Assembly: GCF_000166055.1 (NCBI RefSeq)
Contig: NC_014664.1
Location: 2,697,501 to 2,761,500 of the forward strand
Length of the DNA: 64,000 nt
Reading direction: 5' to 3'
From: Rhodomicrobium vannielii ATCC 17100
GTDB taxonomy: Bacteria; Pseudomonadota; Alphaproteobacteria; Rhizobiales; Rhodomicrobiaceae
Each line of letters opens with the position of its first letter. Position 1 is the first letter of the stretch. Below are positions 51,901-59,783 of the stretch, piece by piece. The translations under genes and the position numbers were made by a program. The notes beneath the pieces are model-generated. The model was given only the letters and a program-made list of their open reading frames with translations. It had not been told where the DNA came from and did no database searches.

Positions 51901-52264
51901 CGGCGCGCCGTTCACGGCAACGTCGATGATCGGCTTCATCGCGCTGGCGGGCATCATCGTGCGCAATTCGATCCTGCTGGTGGACTTCATCCGTGAACGT
52001 CGTGACGCCGCCACGCCGCTCCGTCAGGTGCTGCTCGAAGCTGGCGCAATCCGCTTCAAGCCGATCCTGCTGACGGCGCTTGCCGCTATGATCGGTGCGG
52101 CGGTGATCCTCACCGACCCGATCTTCCAGGGGCTTGCCATCTCGCTGCTGTTTGGGCTGTTGTCATCGACGCTGCTGACAGTTCTCGTGATCCCGGCAAT
52201 CTACATCGTCCTGCGCGACGACCGGTTGCCCGAACCGGAAGGCGGCTTCCCTTCAAAAAATTGA
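48980..52264 (+). CDS. RND efflux pump (AcrB/MdtC-like)
   Basis: An inner-membrane pump of 1094 residues with twelve helices in two halves and two large periplasmic loops. Family motifs include EEEPQISVPMVDIQVRADG after the first helix, ILVDDAIVVIENIARH in helix 4 with the paired Asp residues of the proton relay, and GIIVRNSILLVDFIRERRD in helix 10. Its length and the absence of Met-rich metal sites fit an HAE-1/unclassified RND rather than a CusA metal pump. Control by a SqrR/BigR-type repressor suggests export of a compound linked to sulfur or oxidative stress, but the substrate is unknown. Confidence 0.9.
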   Translation: MTSSNSTRDPSDPKHVRLGISGYLTRAFINSKLTPLILLAALTLGTLALVALPREEEPQISVPMVDIQVRADGLKAQDAERLVTEPLETIVKAINGVEHVYSQTYDDRVVVTARFLVGTKADEAILRVHEKVRANLDRIPVGIPEPLIVGRGIDDVAIMVLTLSPTPEAAPRWTEMALYHLAENLRIELAKVDEVGLTYLSGGRPDQIRIEPDPERLSLYGVTLAQLIDKVKSANRSFVAGQTRDGGRAVPVVAGQTLAGVPDVGLLLLTTRDGRPVYVRDVAKVVVDGKPVEARSWHYAKTADGKLERVPAVSIAIAKRAGANAVVIAERLEKKLVALKGSALPPGIDVNITRNYGATASDKADELLFHLGLATVSIVLLIVFAIGWREGLVVLVVIPTTILLTMFASWIMGYTINRVSLFALIFSIGILVDDAIVVIENIARHWAMRDGRNRMTAAIEAVAEVGNPTIIATLTVVVALLPMLFVSGLMGPYMSPIPANASAAMVFSFFVAVMVTPWLMMRIAGRAPLHGDDSHGVGVRQGFLARAYLSAARPILKTRGRSLGFLVAVGVATIAACSLFYFKAVSVKLLPFDNKSEVQVVLDLPEGSSLEDTDRALADAARRLASLPELETIQANAGSAAPFNFNGLVRHYYLRAAPELGDLQVNLTHRDERDRTSHQIALDIRERLAGLPLPQGSALKVVEVPPGPPVMATLLAEVYGPTPEARRETATKLKELFKSVPFIVDVDDSFGTPSERLRVAIDQDKLEFFHVEQKDVYDTVQAYLSGVTVGYSHRGEGRHPVEIAVALPKRDLAIDQHTLSTPVPANAIPGNRSVVELGDVVRLERERASFPIFRHNSRPAEMVSADLAGKFEAPIYGMLAVRDAIDRADWGPGQKPVIALHGQPDDETKPTLLWDGEWEVTYVTFRDMGAAFGIAILGIYFIVVGQFGSFKLPLVILTPVPLTLIGIVIGHWMFGAPFTATSMIGFIALAGIIVRNSILLVDFIRERRDAATPLRQVLLEAGAIRFKPILLTALAAMIGAAVILTDPIFQGLAISLLFGLLSSTLLTVLVIPAIYIVLRDDRLPEPEGGFPSKN

Positions 52265-52335
52265 GGCTGCGTGCCCCCCGCGGCCCGCAGCCTCTCCCTC
52301 TACAACTGTTTTCCGGCAGACTGACCGAAGGAGCG

Positions 52336-52899
52336 TTAAAGCTCCTCCGCGATGCCCCATATCAGCCAATGCTCGGGAATACCTGCGCGCTCCGCGTATT
52401 TTTCGAGGAGGTCGATCATGGGTTCATCGATCTCAAGTTTTTTGCCCTCGCTTTTCGCGAGGTGCGCCTGGAGGTTGGAAAGCTCCAAGGCCATAGCTGC
52501 CGGCTGCGCGGCAGCGACCCGCAAGAGGCTAAGGCGCACCAGAACGGCTCCGGCTGAGAGTACATCCGGCAAAACATCGCCGTTCCAAACCTTGAGCTCA
52601 GGCTGCGCCTTGACCAAACCGCGCCATCCCAGTCTTATGAAAATATCGTCCCACAATGCTTCAGGGATCGGACCCGGATAGCGAACCGGGTTCGCAGCAT
52701 CCTTCAATGTCGCGATTTGCCACTCACCAGCGACATAGCCTGCAGACAGCGGCCTTTGCCGCAAATGCGGCATCCATCCGGCGGCAGTGGCGCCCTCAAT
52801 CCAGGCATCAGCATCGATCGCGTATTTGTTAACGCCGGAGCGGGTCGAGTGCACATAAAAGCCGACTTCGTCGGCGAAAGCGGAAATGCGGAGGGACAT
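52336..52899 (-). CDS. Hypothetical protein
   Basis: A protein of about 187 residues without a recognised domain. It begins MSLRISAFADEVGFYVHSTRSG and contains DADAWIEGATAAGWMPHLRQ, YPGPIPEALWDDIFIRLGWRGLV and a helical C-terminus (LLEKYAERAGIPEHWLIWGIAEEL). There is no signal peptide or membrane helix. Two starts are possible, 52899 and 52935 (MSTTVAQ), neither with a clear ribosome site. The gene is flanked by the RND pump and the flagellar region without obvious partner. Codon pattern is like its neighbours, so I consider it real. Confidence 0.6.
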   Translation of the reverse strand: MSLRISAFADEVGFYVHSTRSGVNKYAIDADAWIEGATAAGWMPHLRQRPLSAGYVAGEWQIATLKDAANPVRYPGPIPEALWDDIFIRLGWRGLVKAQPELKVWNGDVLPDVLSAGAVLVRLSLLRVAAAQPAAMALELSNLQAHLAKSEGKKLEIDEPMIDLLEKYAERAGIPEHWLIWGIAEEL

Positions 52900-53129
52900 C
52901 TTTTTTTCGCGTGATTGAGCGACCGTGGTCGACATGATTGGGGCTTGTTGAACGCAGTACCGGTTTAGCAGCGGCAAGAAAAAATCCTCAAGTTTAGCGA
53001 ACACATTCGTGAATTGTTTACTTCTCTTGCATTCTTGGGCGGCGCCGTTTCCTCTCTACTTGCTACATCTTCCGGTTGAGCACTATATTCGCACAATCAT
53101 CGGCTCTAGGGGGGCAGTAGAGAACAAGG

Positions 53130-53396
53130 ATGACGATTGCTCCATTTTCGGGGGTCGACGTTTCGCCTCTAACGGCGGCGTTGACGAACCTTCCGTTTCA
53201 GTCCATCGCCGTGCTTGCGGTAGGTGCCTATATCGTCGTGGCGACATTGAAGGTCCTGTGGGAGTGTCGAACGATCATATTGATGATAACGGTGCTTGGA
53301 CTTTTGATGGCGAACGGTGATCGAGGGCAGATCCGGCTCGGTGATCTGAGCCAACACAACCTAGCCCAATTATGGGAGAAGTTAACGCGACCATGA
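53130..53396 (+). CDS. Small putative membrane protein
   Basis: An open frame of 88 residues with a hydrophobic double segment, QSIAVLAVGAYIVVATLKVLWE and TIILMITVLGLLMA, followed by a hydrophilic tail. An AAGG immediately precedes the ATG, which is close for a ribosome site. No family is recognised. It is alone on the plus strand between the hypothetical gene and the flagellar cluster, near the MITE-like element. It may be real but could be a chance frame. Confidence 0.35.
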   Translation: MTIAPFSGVDVSPLTAALTNLPFQSIAVLAVGAYIVVATLKVLWECRTIILMITVLGLLMANGDRGQIRLGDLSQHNLAQLWEKLTRP

Positions 53397-53465
53397 CGGT
53401 TTACCTCCTAGTTTGGCAATTGGTTGTAATGCGTATTGCACAGCTTAAGGTTGCTACCAAAAGTC

Positions 53466-53539
53466 CTAGTGGCGCGAACTTGACATTTGAGCCCCGGTTG
53501 CTTTGAGTTCGTGCTCAAATGTCGGGTTCGGACCACTAG
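53466..53539. repeat. MITE-like inverted-repeat element, copy B, ending in the fliP stop codon
   Basis: A 74-bp element with 27-base terminal repeats (53466-53492 and 53513-53539) that differ at four positions; each begins CTAGTGG and ends GACATTTGAGC on its own strand. A TA dinucleotide flanks the GTGG ends on both sides. The plus-strand CTA at 53536-53538 is the TAG stop of fliP. The inner sequence GCAACCGGGGC is shared with copy A at 12742-12809. No coding capacity. Confidence 0.75.
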
Positions 53540-54333
53540 TGGAAAGACCGGACCAGATTTCCGACCAGAAGATTCCAGCCGTCGATCAGTATGAAAAACA
53601 ACACCTTGAACGGCAAGGAGACGGTCGTCGGAGAAACCATCATCATGCCCATCGCCATCAGCACCGTTGACGCGATGAGGTCGATAACCAGGAACGGCAG
53701 CATGATGAGGAAGCCGATTTCGAAGCCGCGTCGAAGCTCGGAGATCATGAAGGCGGGAATCAGCGTTCTGAGGGCGGTCGCCCCTTCGGCGCTTGCCTGA
53801 GGAGACATTCCCGCGAAGAGATCGATATCCTTCTGGCGCACGTTAGCCATCATGAACTCCCGAAATGGATCGGTGATCTTCTGAAAAGCCGCATCCTCTG
53901 AAAGCTTCTTGTCCATGAAGGGCTTCACGCCCGTTTCCCACGCCTTGTCGAACGTCGGTGACATTGTGAAGGCCGTCATGAACAGCGCGAGGCTCACGAG
54001 GATGATATTGGCGGGAGTGGACGGCAAACCGAGGCCGACTCGCAGAAAAGAGAGCGCGATGACGAAGCGAGTGAAGCACGTCACCATGATAAGGATCCCC
54101 GGAGCCAGCGACAGCACAGTAATCACGAGCACCAGTTGAATGATGCGCGACGACGTGCCGTCTGCTGTCTCCGGGAACAGCGAGGCGAGACCGCCGAACT
54201 GGCCACCAGTCTGCTGAGCGGCTGCGCTGGATGGCGCCAGCACCAGCAGAAGTAGCAGAAGTGCGGCGGTTGCCCACTTGCCTCGCCAAACCATAACAAC
54301 GCTCATGCCTTCGTCACACCAATGCGAAGGCAT
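53536..54333 (-). CDS. fliP: Flagellar export apparatus protein FliP
   Basis: A protein of about 265 residues, core of the export gate. A signal peptide (KWATAALLLLLLVLAPSSAAA) is followed by four membrane helices: IIQLVLVITVLSLAPGILIMVTCFTRFVIALSFLR, NIILVSLALFMTAF, IGFLIMLPFLVIDLIASTVLMAMGMMM, and the C-terminal SLPFKVLFFILIDGWNLLVGNLVRSF, all strongly conserved in FliP. AGAGG lies five bases before the ATG at 54333; ATG codons at 54306 and 54294 are alternatives. The TAG stop belongs to the adjoining MITE-like element. Confidence 0.93.
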   Translation of the reverse strand: MPSHWCDEGMSVVMVWRGKWATAALLLLLLVLAPSSAAAQQTGGQFGGLASLFPETADGTSSRIIQLVLVITVLSLAPGILIMVTCFTRFVIALSFLRVGLGLPSTPANIILVSLALFMTAFTMSPTFDKAWETGVKPFMDKKLSEDAAFQKITDPFREFMMANVRQKDIDLFAGMSPQASAEGATALRTLIPAFMISELRRGFEIGFLIMLPFLVIDLIASTVLMAMGMMMVSPTTVSLPFKVLFFILIDGWNLLVGNLVRSFH

Positions 54334-54379
54334 GGCGGCCTCTCGATGGCTGATGGCTCCGTGCAATTGCGCCCGCATT

Positions 54380-54814
54380 TCACTGAACCACAAATGTGAG
54401 GATCAGCAGATCAAGGGTTGCGCCGTTACCAACCCTTGAAGCCCGCGTCCTGAGATCATTCTTGAGGAGCTGGAACCCGGTCGGCCCCTCTATCTCGCGA
54501 ATCGAAACCGTCTTGAGGAACGTCACCAAGTCATCCGAAATCTTGGCGCAAATCTCCGCTGCATCAGCGATGTCCGGCTTGAGCACCACCGCCGCTTCGA
54601 GCCGCACCGAGAGGTCCGAGCCGTTCGCCAGATTGGCGACGATGGGCGCCAACACTCTGACCTCATTTCTGATTGTTACCGTCTGGTTTGGCGTCACGCT
54701 CGGAGCCGGTTGAAGGGCTCCCGGTTCGAGGAAGCCGAACGCGAATCCCGACGCGGCTGCCACGAGTGCGCCTGCAAGGGCTCCGAGGAGTTTTTTCGGT
54801 TGGCGTTGCGTCAC
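54380..54814 (-). CDS. fliL: Flagellar basal-body-associated protein FliL
   Basis: A protein of 144 residues with one N-terminal membrane segment (LLGALAGALVAAASGFAFGF) and the FliL periplasmic domain (VRLEAAVVLKPD, DLVTFLKTVSIREIEGPTGFQLLKNDLRTRA). It supports stator function and torque. The start is GTG at 54814 with GAGAGG seven bases upstream. It follows flgH by 17 bases in the same operon. Confidence 0.82.
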   Translation of the reverse strand: MTQRQPKKLLGALAGALVAAASGFAFGFLEPGALQPAPSVTPNQTVTIRNEVRVLAPIVANLANGSDLSVRLEAAVVLKPDIADAAEICAKISDDLVTFLKTVSIREIEGPTGFQLLKNDLRTRASRVGNGATLDLLILTFVVQ

Positions 54815-54831
54815 GCTCGATCCTCTCGCGG

Positions 54832-55563
54832 CTAAAATGGCAGAAGCCAGTCGGTAACCTGCTGTCCCCAGGCCGGCTGGGCTACGTCCATGATGCGGCC
54901 ACGCCCGCCATAGGAGATGCGCGCCTCCGCGATCTTGTCGTAGGAAATGCTGTTGTCGGTTGCGATATCGCGCGGCCGGATGATCCCCGAGATCAGCAGC
55001 TCCCTCAGTTCGAAATTCACGCGCACTTCCTGACGGCCTGCGACGATCAGGTTGCCGTTCGGCAGCACCTCCGTCACGACCGCGCCGATCAGAAGGTTGA
55101 TGCTTTCTGCGCGGGAAATACCGCCCTTTGCGTCGGTGCTGGTAGTCGACTCCACCTTGGGGTCCAACTCGCCGCTGCTCTGTGTGTCCAGATGCTTGTT
55201 AAGCCCGGACCAGCTGAGATTGGCCTTGTTGGTGATATCCAGTTCGCGCGTCGAAGATCGCGAGCGACTGTTGTTGTTATCGATCGACGCCTTGTCCTTG
55301 ATGGATATCTTGACGGTGATAACGTCGCCAACCTTGGTCGCGCGCGGATCCTTGAACAGATCGGCTCCGTTGTCCTGCCACAGCGACGCGCGAGTGACAT
55401 ACGAGGCGGGCGTTGCCGGCATCGTCCCGATCGCCGTATGAGCGGGCACAAGCCCCGCGCCTACGGGTGTAAGGCCCGGCTCCCGTCCAATCTCGTTCAT
55501 CCGGTTGAAGCATCCACCGAGCATCAAGGTCGTTGCTGCTGCCGCCAGCGTGCAGATTTTCAT
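54832..55563 (-). CDS. flgH: Flagellar L-ring protein FlgH
   Basis: An outer-membrane lipoprotein of 243 residues. The lipobox LMLGGC (Cys18) follows a short signal. Family stretches are SLWQDNGADLFKDPRATKVGDVITVKISIKDKA, INLLIGAVVTEVLPNGNLIVAGRQEVRVN and the C-terminal WGQQVTDWLLPF. It forms the L ring around the rod. The ATG overlaps the motE stop (ATGA at 55560-55563). Confidence 0.93.
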   Translation of the reverse strand: MKICTLAAAATTLMLGGCFNRMNEIGREPGLTPVGAGLVPAHTAIGTMPATPASYVTRASLWQDNGADLFKDPRATKVGDVITVKISIKDKASIDNNNSRSRSSTRELDITNKANLSWSGLNKHLDTQSSGELDPKVESTTSTDAKGGISRAESINLLIGAVVTEVLPNGNLIVAGRQEVRVNFELRELLISGIIRPRDIATDNSISYDKIAEARISYGGRGRIMDVAQPAWGQQVTDWLLPF

Positions 55564-56312
55564 GATTTATCTTCTTTCTGCCGAGACGGGCTGGCGGTCT
55601 TTGCAGCATCCTTCCGGGCGGCCTCATTGCTGACTGTAGCCGCTGGGGCGGGACCGTCCTGCTCCCTGAACGCGCCAATCATCACCGCCACGATACGGGC
55701 CGCCTTTTCCGGGGGCATTTCATCCAGAATTGCGCTGGATTTTTTTGTGCTCAGTTTGATCAGCAGAGCCGAGGCGGATTCTTCGTCCATGGCAGCGATC
55801 TGAGCCGCAGCCGCGTCGGGCTTCACCTTCGTGTAAAGCTCGACGAGGCTCTGCTCGGCCTTCTTCAGAAAATCATTACGGCGGCCGAGCCACTCCTTGT
55901 ATTCGTTCGTTTTCTGTTCAAGGAGGGTCGTGCGGCGAGCAAGTTCGTCATCGAGTCTCATCAGTTCAGCTTTCTGACTCAGAAACCGCGCATCCGCCGC
56001 CGCATCCGCGATGTTTTCGCAGTAGGACTGCGCGGCTCGCGAATTGGCAGCAGGCGGGGTCGCGGCAGCAGCGGGCATCTTGACCGGTTCGGGTTCCTTC
56101 GGCCGGACTTCACCCGCCTTCTTCGCCGCCGAATCGACGGAAGCATCCCATTGGGGTTGCATGTCGGGGGCCACGCGAATCTTGCGCGCCACTCCGCCCT
56201 CGTCAGGCCAGCCCCACGCGTATTGCTGAGCAGTTGCCGGAATTGCCGACATCGGCCCTGCTGCGACGAGCGCCACGAAGCAACCTGCGGATCGGACCAT
56301 GCGTCTCATCAT
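55560..56312 (-). CDS. motE: MotE-like flagellar motor chaperone
   Basis: A protein of 250 residues with a signal peptide (CFVALVAAGPMSAIPATAQQ), a Pro/Ala-rich linker, a coiled coil (about 95-165, RFLSQKAELMRLDDELARRTTLLEQ) and a C-terminal MgtE-N-like domain (VKPDAAAAQIAAMDEESASALLIKLSTKKSSAILDEMPPEKAARI). In rhizobia MotE is a periplasmic chaperone for the motor protein MotC. Here it sits between flgI and flgH with four-base overlaps on both sides, which is the usual alphaproteobacterial order. Confidence 0.8.
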   Translation of the reverse strand: MMRRMVRSAGCFVALVAAGPMSAIPATAQQYAWGWPDEGGVARKIRVAPDMQPQWDASVDSAAKKAGEVRPKEPEPVKMPAAAATPPAANSRAAQSYCENIADAAADARFLSQKAELMRLDDELARRTTLLEQKTNEYKEWLGRRNDFLKKAEQSLVELYTKVKPDAAAAQIAAMDEESASALLIKLSTKKSSAILDEMPPEKAARIVAVMIGAFREQDGPAPAATVSNEAARKDAAKTASPSRQKEDKS

Positions 56313-57412
56313 TGCACCACCAGTTCTGCCTGCAGCGCACCAGCCGACTTGATGGCCTGGAGGATGGCGATAATGCCCTGCGGCTTAAGTCCCATGCGAT
56401 TGAGCCCGGTGACAAGAGACTGAAGATTGGCGCCGTTCAGCACGAACAGCGTTCCATCCGGCTGCTCGGCGTTGACTGCCGTACGATCCTCGATCGCGGT
56501 TTCACCACGCGAGAAAGGTGCAGGCTGAACGACTTTCGGCATCTCGGTGACGCGCACCGTTATGTTGCCGTGTGCAACCGCGACGGTGCTGACCTTCACG
56601 TCACGGCCGATCACCACGGTGCCGGTGCGTTCGTCGATCACGATCCGCGCTGGAGTGTCCGGCTGAATGGGCAGCTCGCTGATCTCGCTGATGAAACGTG
56701 CCGCATCCAGCCTCGGCGGTCGGAGCAATTCGATCGAGCGCAGGTCTTTCGCGCGCGCCGAGCGTCCGCCGTAGGTTGATGTAGTGTAGGAGTTGATCAC
56801 GTCCGCCGCTCGCGTCGCCGTTGAGAAGTCGGGGTTCAAAAGTTCCAGCGTGAAGGATTTAAAGCGTTCGAGTTCAATCGGTAGACGCCGTTCCACCAGT
56901 GCGCCGTTGGCGATGCGCCCGGCTGTCGGGACGCCCTGCGTGAGCTTTTCCGCGCGGCCGCCGGCGGTAAAGCCGGATACGCTGACCTGGCCCTGAGCAG
57001 CGGCGTAAATCACGCTGTCCGCGGCCGAAAGCGGCGTCATCAGGAGCGTCCCACCCTCAAGCGACGTTGCGTTACCGAGCGAGGACACAGTCACATCGAT
57101 CCGGCCGCCCTCCCGGGCAAAGGCGGGCAATTCCCCCGTTACGATGACGGCGGCGGCGTTTTTGGTCTGAACCTGACTGTTGTTCATGAGGTTGTTGCGG
57201 ATGTTCACGCCCATTCGGTCGAGCATCGACTGGATCGACTGACTGGTGAACGGGGAGCTCCTCAGATTGTCGCCGGTACCATTCAATCCCACCACAATTC
57301 CGTAACCCACGAGCTGGTTCGGCCGCACATTCTGGATGACAGCAATATCCTTGATCCGCGTCGTAGCATGCGCGGGCTGGATCAGCAGAAGTGCTATCAG
57401 AAGACGTTTCAC
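56309..57412 (-). CDS. flgI: Flagellar P-ring protein FlgI
   Basis: A periplasmic protein of 367 residues. A signal peptide (RLLIALLLIQPAHA) precedes the highly conserved TRIKDIAVIQNVRPNQLVGYGIVVGLNGTGD, then SIQSMLDRMGVNIR, KNAAAVIVTGELPAFAREGGRIDVTVSSLGNA and a C-terminal NGANLQSLVTGLNRMGLKPQGIIAILQAIKSAGALQAELVV. It forms the P ring. The start is GTG at 57412. It lies three bases after flgA and overlaps motE. Confidence 0.95.
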   Translation of the reverse strand: MKRLLIALLLIQPAHATTRIKDIAVIQNVRPNQLVGYGIVVGLNGTGDNLRSSPFTSQSIQSMLDRMGVNIRNNLMNNSQVQTKNAAAVIVTGELPAFAREGGRIDVTVSSLGNATSLEGGTLLMTPLSAADSVIYAAAQGQVSVSGFTAGGRAEKLTQGVPTAGRIANGALVERRLPIELERFKSFTLELLNPDFSTATRAADVINSYTTSTYGGRSARAKDLRSIELLRPPRLDAARFISEISELPIQPDTPARIVIDERTGTVVIGRDVKVSTVAVAHGNITVRVTEMPKVVQPAPFSRGETAIEDRTAVNAEQPDGTLFVLNGANLQSLVTGLNRMGLKPQGIIAILQAIKSAGALQAELVVQ

Positions 57413-57415
57413 GGC

Positions 57416-57883
57416 TCAGTTTACCCGCACGCTGCCGTCTGCCATGACCACACCGTGAATCACGACGCCCGAATCGGGATTGCGCGCGCTGATGGTTTCG
57501 CCAACGCTGCCGGATTGCAGCGCCATGGCGAGGCCCGTTATGCGCACTGTGTCGGACTCGTAGACGAGCGACACGGCCTTGCCTTGGCGAACAACCACAG
57601 GCTCCCGGATTGCAACCTTCGGAATTGGCAGCCCCGGCAACAAGGTTCGTCGCGAAGTCTTGCCAACTACGCCGCTGGCTTCGGTAATGAAAGCGCTAGC
57701 GTTCTCGTTTTCTGACAGTTGCTTCGACGTCAGCATTTCCTCGGTGATGACGTCCCCCGGATACAGCGCGCGCTTTGGCACGGGAACGATTCGCCCGCCC
57801 TCCTCCGCCAAGGATGGGGTGGCGAGGAAAAACGGGGCGGCCACTGCCGCAGTGATCATGACGCTTTTCATGATGCTACCCAT
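57416..57883 (-). CDS. flgA: Flagellar P-ring chaperone FlgA
   Basis: A periplasmic protein of 155 residues. A signal peptide (SVMITAAVAAPFFLATPSLA) precedes an SAF domain (VPVPKRALYPGDVITEEMLTSKQL, KTSRRTLLPGLPIPKVAIREP) and the FlgA C-terminal domain ending MADGSVRVN. It assists P-ring assembly and lies directly upstream of flgI. The ATG at 57883 overlaps the flgG stop as TGATG, which fixes the start; an ATG at 57871 is possible. Confidence 0.88.
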   Translation of the reverse strand: MGSIMKSVMITAAVAAPFFLATPSLAEEGGRIVPVPKRALYPGDVITEEMLTSKQLSENENASAFITEASGVVGKTSRRTLLPGLPIPKVAIREPVVVRQGKAVSLVYESDTVRITGLAMALQSGSVGETISARNPDSGVVIHGVVMADGSVRVN

Positions 57884-58668
57884 CAAAGATTATTTTTCGT
57901 GAGGACTTGGAACATCTCATCCGCGGCCTGAATGACCTTGGAGTTCATCTCGTAATTGCGCTGGGCCGAGATCAGATTTGTAATCTCCTGAACCGGATCG
58001 ACGTTCGAGCTTTCGACGTAATACTGCTGGACTGTCGCATAACCTTCGCTACCTGGCACCTGAACCTGAGCGCTTCCGGAGGATATCGTTTCCCGGAAGA
58101 GGTTGTTGCCAAGCGCCTCCAGTCCTGCATCGTTCACGAAAGTGGCGATGGTCAGCTGCCCGACCTGCGCCATGACCCCCGTCCCGGGGTCGACATAAAC
58201 CGTTCCGTCGGTGTTGACCTGGATCGACGTGGTGTTGGTAGGGATCGTGATGCTCGGGATAACCGTGTAACCGTCCGGCGTCACGAGTTGGCCCGACGCG
58301 TTCTTGCTGAACGTGCCCGCACGCGTATAAAGCGTCTCGTTGTTCGCGCCGGTGATCTGGAACCACCCACGGCCGTTGAGCGCTAGATCGAGCGAGTTCC
58401 CGGTTTTGGTCAGCGAGCCCTGTGTATGCAAGCTTCTGATGGCGACTGGCTGCACGCCAAGGCCGATCTGTGAGGCCTCGGGTATAGCATCGGCGTCGCT
58501 TCGGTTAGGAACGCCTGCCGCCCGCTCCGACTGATAAAGCAGATCCGCAAACTCCGCCCGCGAGCGCTTGAAAGCGACCGTGTTGGCATTCGCGATATTG
58601 TTCGCGATAACTTCCACATTCGTTTGCTGAGCGACCATGCCGGTCGCAGCTACAGAAAGAGCGCGCAT
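57883..58668 (-). CDS. flgG: Flagellar distal rod protein FlgG
   Basis: A protein of 261 residues with both rod-family signatures: N-terminal [33 protein letters not shown] and C-terminal [68 protein letters not shown] is the FlgG-specific middle. It forms the distal rod. It follows fliE by ten bases and is translationally coupled to flgA. Confidence 0.96.
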   Translation of the reverse strand: MRALSVAATGMVAQQTNVEVIANNIANANTVAFKRSRAEFADLLYQSERAAGVPNRSDADAIPEASQIGLGVQPVAIRSLHTQGSLTKTGNSLDLALNGRGWFQITGANNETLYTRAGTFSKNASGQLVTPDGYTVIPSITIPTNTTSIQVNTDGTVYVDPGTGVMAQVGQLTIATFVNDAGLEALGNNLFRETISSGSAQVQVPGSEGYATVQQYYVESSNVDPVQEITNLISAQRNYEMNSKVIQAADEMFQVLTKNNL

Positions 58669-58678
58669 GATGGCCTCG

Positions 58679-58987
58679 CTAAATCGTCATCCGGGTGAGT
58701 TCCTGATAGGCCGAGACGGCCTTGTCGCGCACGGCAAGCGCCGCCTGCAGCGATAGCTCCGCCTTGGAAACGGCCTGCACAACCTCCTGTGTCGAGGCGC
58801 GGCCCTGAAGCCCCGCAGCGGCGACGCTTTCGCCAGCCTTGACATCGACGGCCGTCTGCTGCCCAAGCGCGGCCAGCACGCTGGAGAAATCGGTCGTGGC
58901 AGCGCCGGCGGAGGCAGTCTTCTTCTCCAGAGCGAACGACGCCGAAGGATCGAAGATGGCGAAAGAGGCAAGCGAAGAAATTGTCAT
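58679..58987 (-). CDS. fliE: Flagellar MS ring-rod junction protein FliE
   Basis: A protein of 102 residues with the FliE C-terminal helix pattern ([34 protein letters not shown]). It joins the MS ring to the proximal rod. The ATG at 58987 has GAAGG eight bases upstream, favouring it over a TTG at 58993 that overlaps the flgC stop. Gene order flgB-flgC-fliE-flgG is typical of alphaproteobacteria. Confidence 0.9.
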   Translation of the reverse strand: MTISSLASFAIFDPSASFALEKKTASAGAATTDFSSVLAALGQQTAVDVKAGESVAAAGLQGRASTQEVVQAVSKAELSLQAALAVRDKAVSAYQELTRMTI

Positions 58988-58989
58988 GG

Positions 58990-59409
58990 TCAAACCTTCA
59001 GAATATCGATGGTGAGTGTTTCCAGGTGGCGCACCTGCTTGATAACCTGCAGGTTCGCCTCGTAACTGCGCGTGCCTTCGCGGATGTCCGCGAGTTCCAC
59101 GAGAACGTTCACATTCGGGAGCTTGACATTGCCCTGAGCGTCGGCTGCCGGATGACCCGGAATGTTTTCAATGCGATAGGGAGACCGGTCCGCATCGACA
59201 TCGCCGATGATCACCAGTTCCGCCCCCGTTGCGGCATCGAGTTCCTGATCGAAGCTCAGGATCTTGCGGGTATAAGGAAGCGCGCCGGGCGTCTTGCCGG
59301 TCGATTCGGAGTTCGCAAGATTCTCCGTCGCGACACGGATACGCTGAGACTGCGCCGAGAGACCAGAACCCGCGATGGCAAGAGAGGCCGACAGATTGTC
59401 CATCGTCAT
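58990..59409 (-). CDS. flgC: Flagellar proximal rod protein FlgC
   Basis: A protein of 139 residues with the rod signature SLAIAGSGLSAQSQRIRVATENLANSEST and the C-terminal NVNVLVELADIREGTRSYEANLQVIKQVRHLETLTIDIL. It forms the proximal rod with FlgB and FlgF. The start ATG overlaps the flgB stop as TAATG, so the two are coupled. Confidence 0.95.
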   Translation of the reverse strand: MTMDNLSASLAIAGSGLSAQSQRIRVATENLANSESTGKTPGALPYTRKILSFDQELDAATGAELVIIGDVDADRSPYRIENIPGHPAADAQGNVKLPNVNVLVELADIREGTRSYEANLQVIKQVRHLETLTIDILKV

Positions 59410-59783
59410 TACCCTTTCGCCGCCTGCGAAATCATGCTGTGAAAAGTCTTCACGACCGAAGCGTTCAGCGCGTAATCGCGCATGACTTCGGAACTCTTGA
59501 GCATCTCCTGATCGAGATTCACGTCACCGCCCGAGTAGAACGTCTCGCCGCCGGCGGCGTCTTCCTGCGCAGTAGAGCTAATCTGCGAGACTTCCGCCCG
59601 GAGGTGCATCGGACTTGTCGACGTCATCTGTAGCCTGATGTCGTGCATCACGGCCTCAAATGGGACGATGTTCGCCGCCTTGTATCCCGGCGTATTTGCG
59701 TTAGCGACGTTTTGCGCGAGAACTCGTTCCTTGGCGAAAAGCCATCTGCCCTGAAGGGATGCGATATCGAGTACGTTCGTCAT
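59409..59783 (-). CDS. flgB: Flagellar proximal rod protein FlgB
   Basis: A protein of 124 residues: SLQGRWLFAKERVLAQNVANANTPGYKAANIVPFEAV at the N-terminus and VNLDQEMLKSSEVMRDYALNASVVKTFHSMI at the end, as in FlgB. The ATG at 59783 gives the family start MTNVLDIASL; no strong ribosome site is seen. It is the first gene of the ten-gene run flgB to fliP, so the operon promoter should lie in 59784-60155. Confidence 0.93.
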   Translation of the reverse strand: MTNVLDIASLQGRWLFAKERVLAQNVANANTPGYKAANIVPFEAVMHDIRLQMTSTSPMHLRAEVSQISSTAQEDAAGGETFYSGGDVNLDQEMLKSSEVMRDYALNASVVKTFHSMISQAAKG

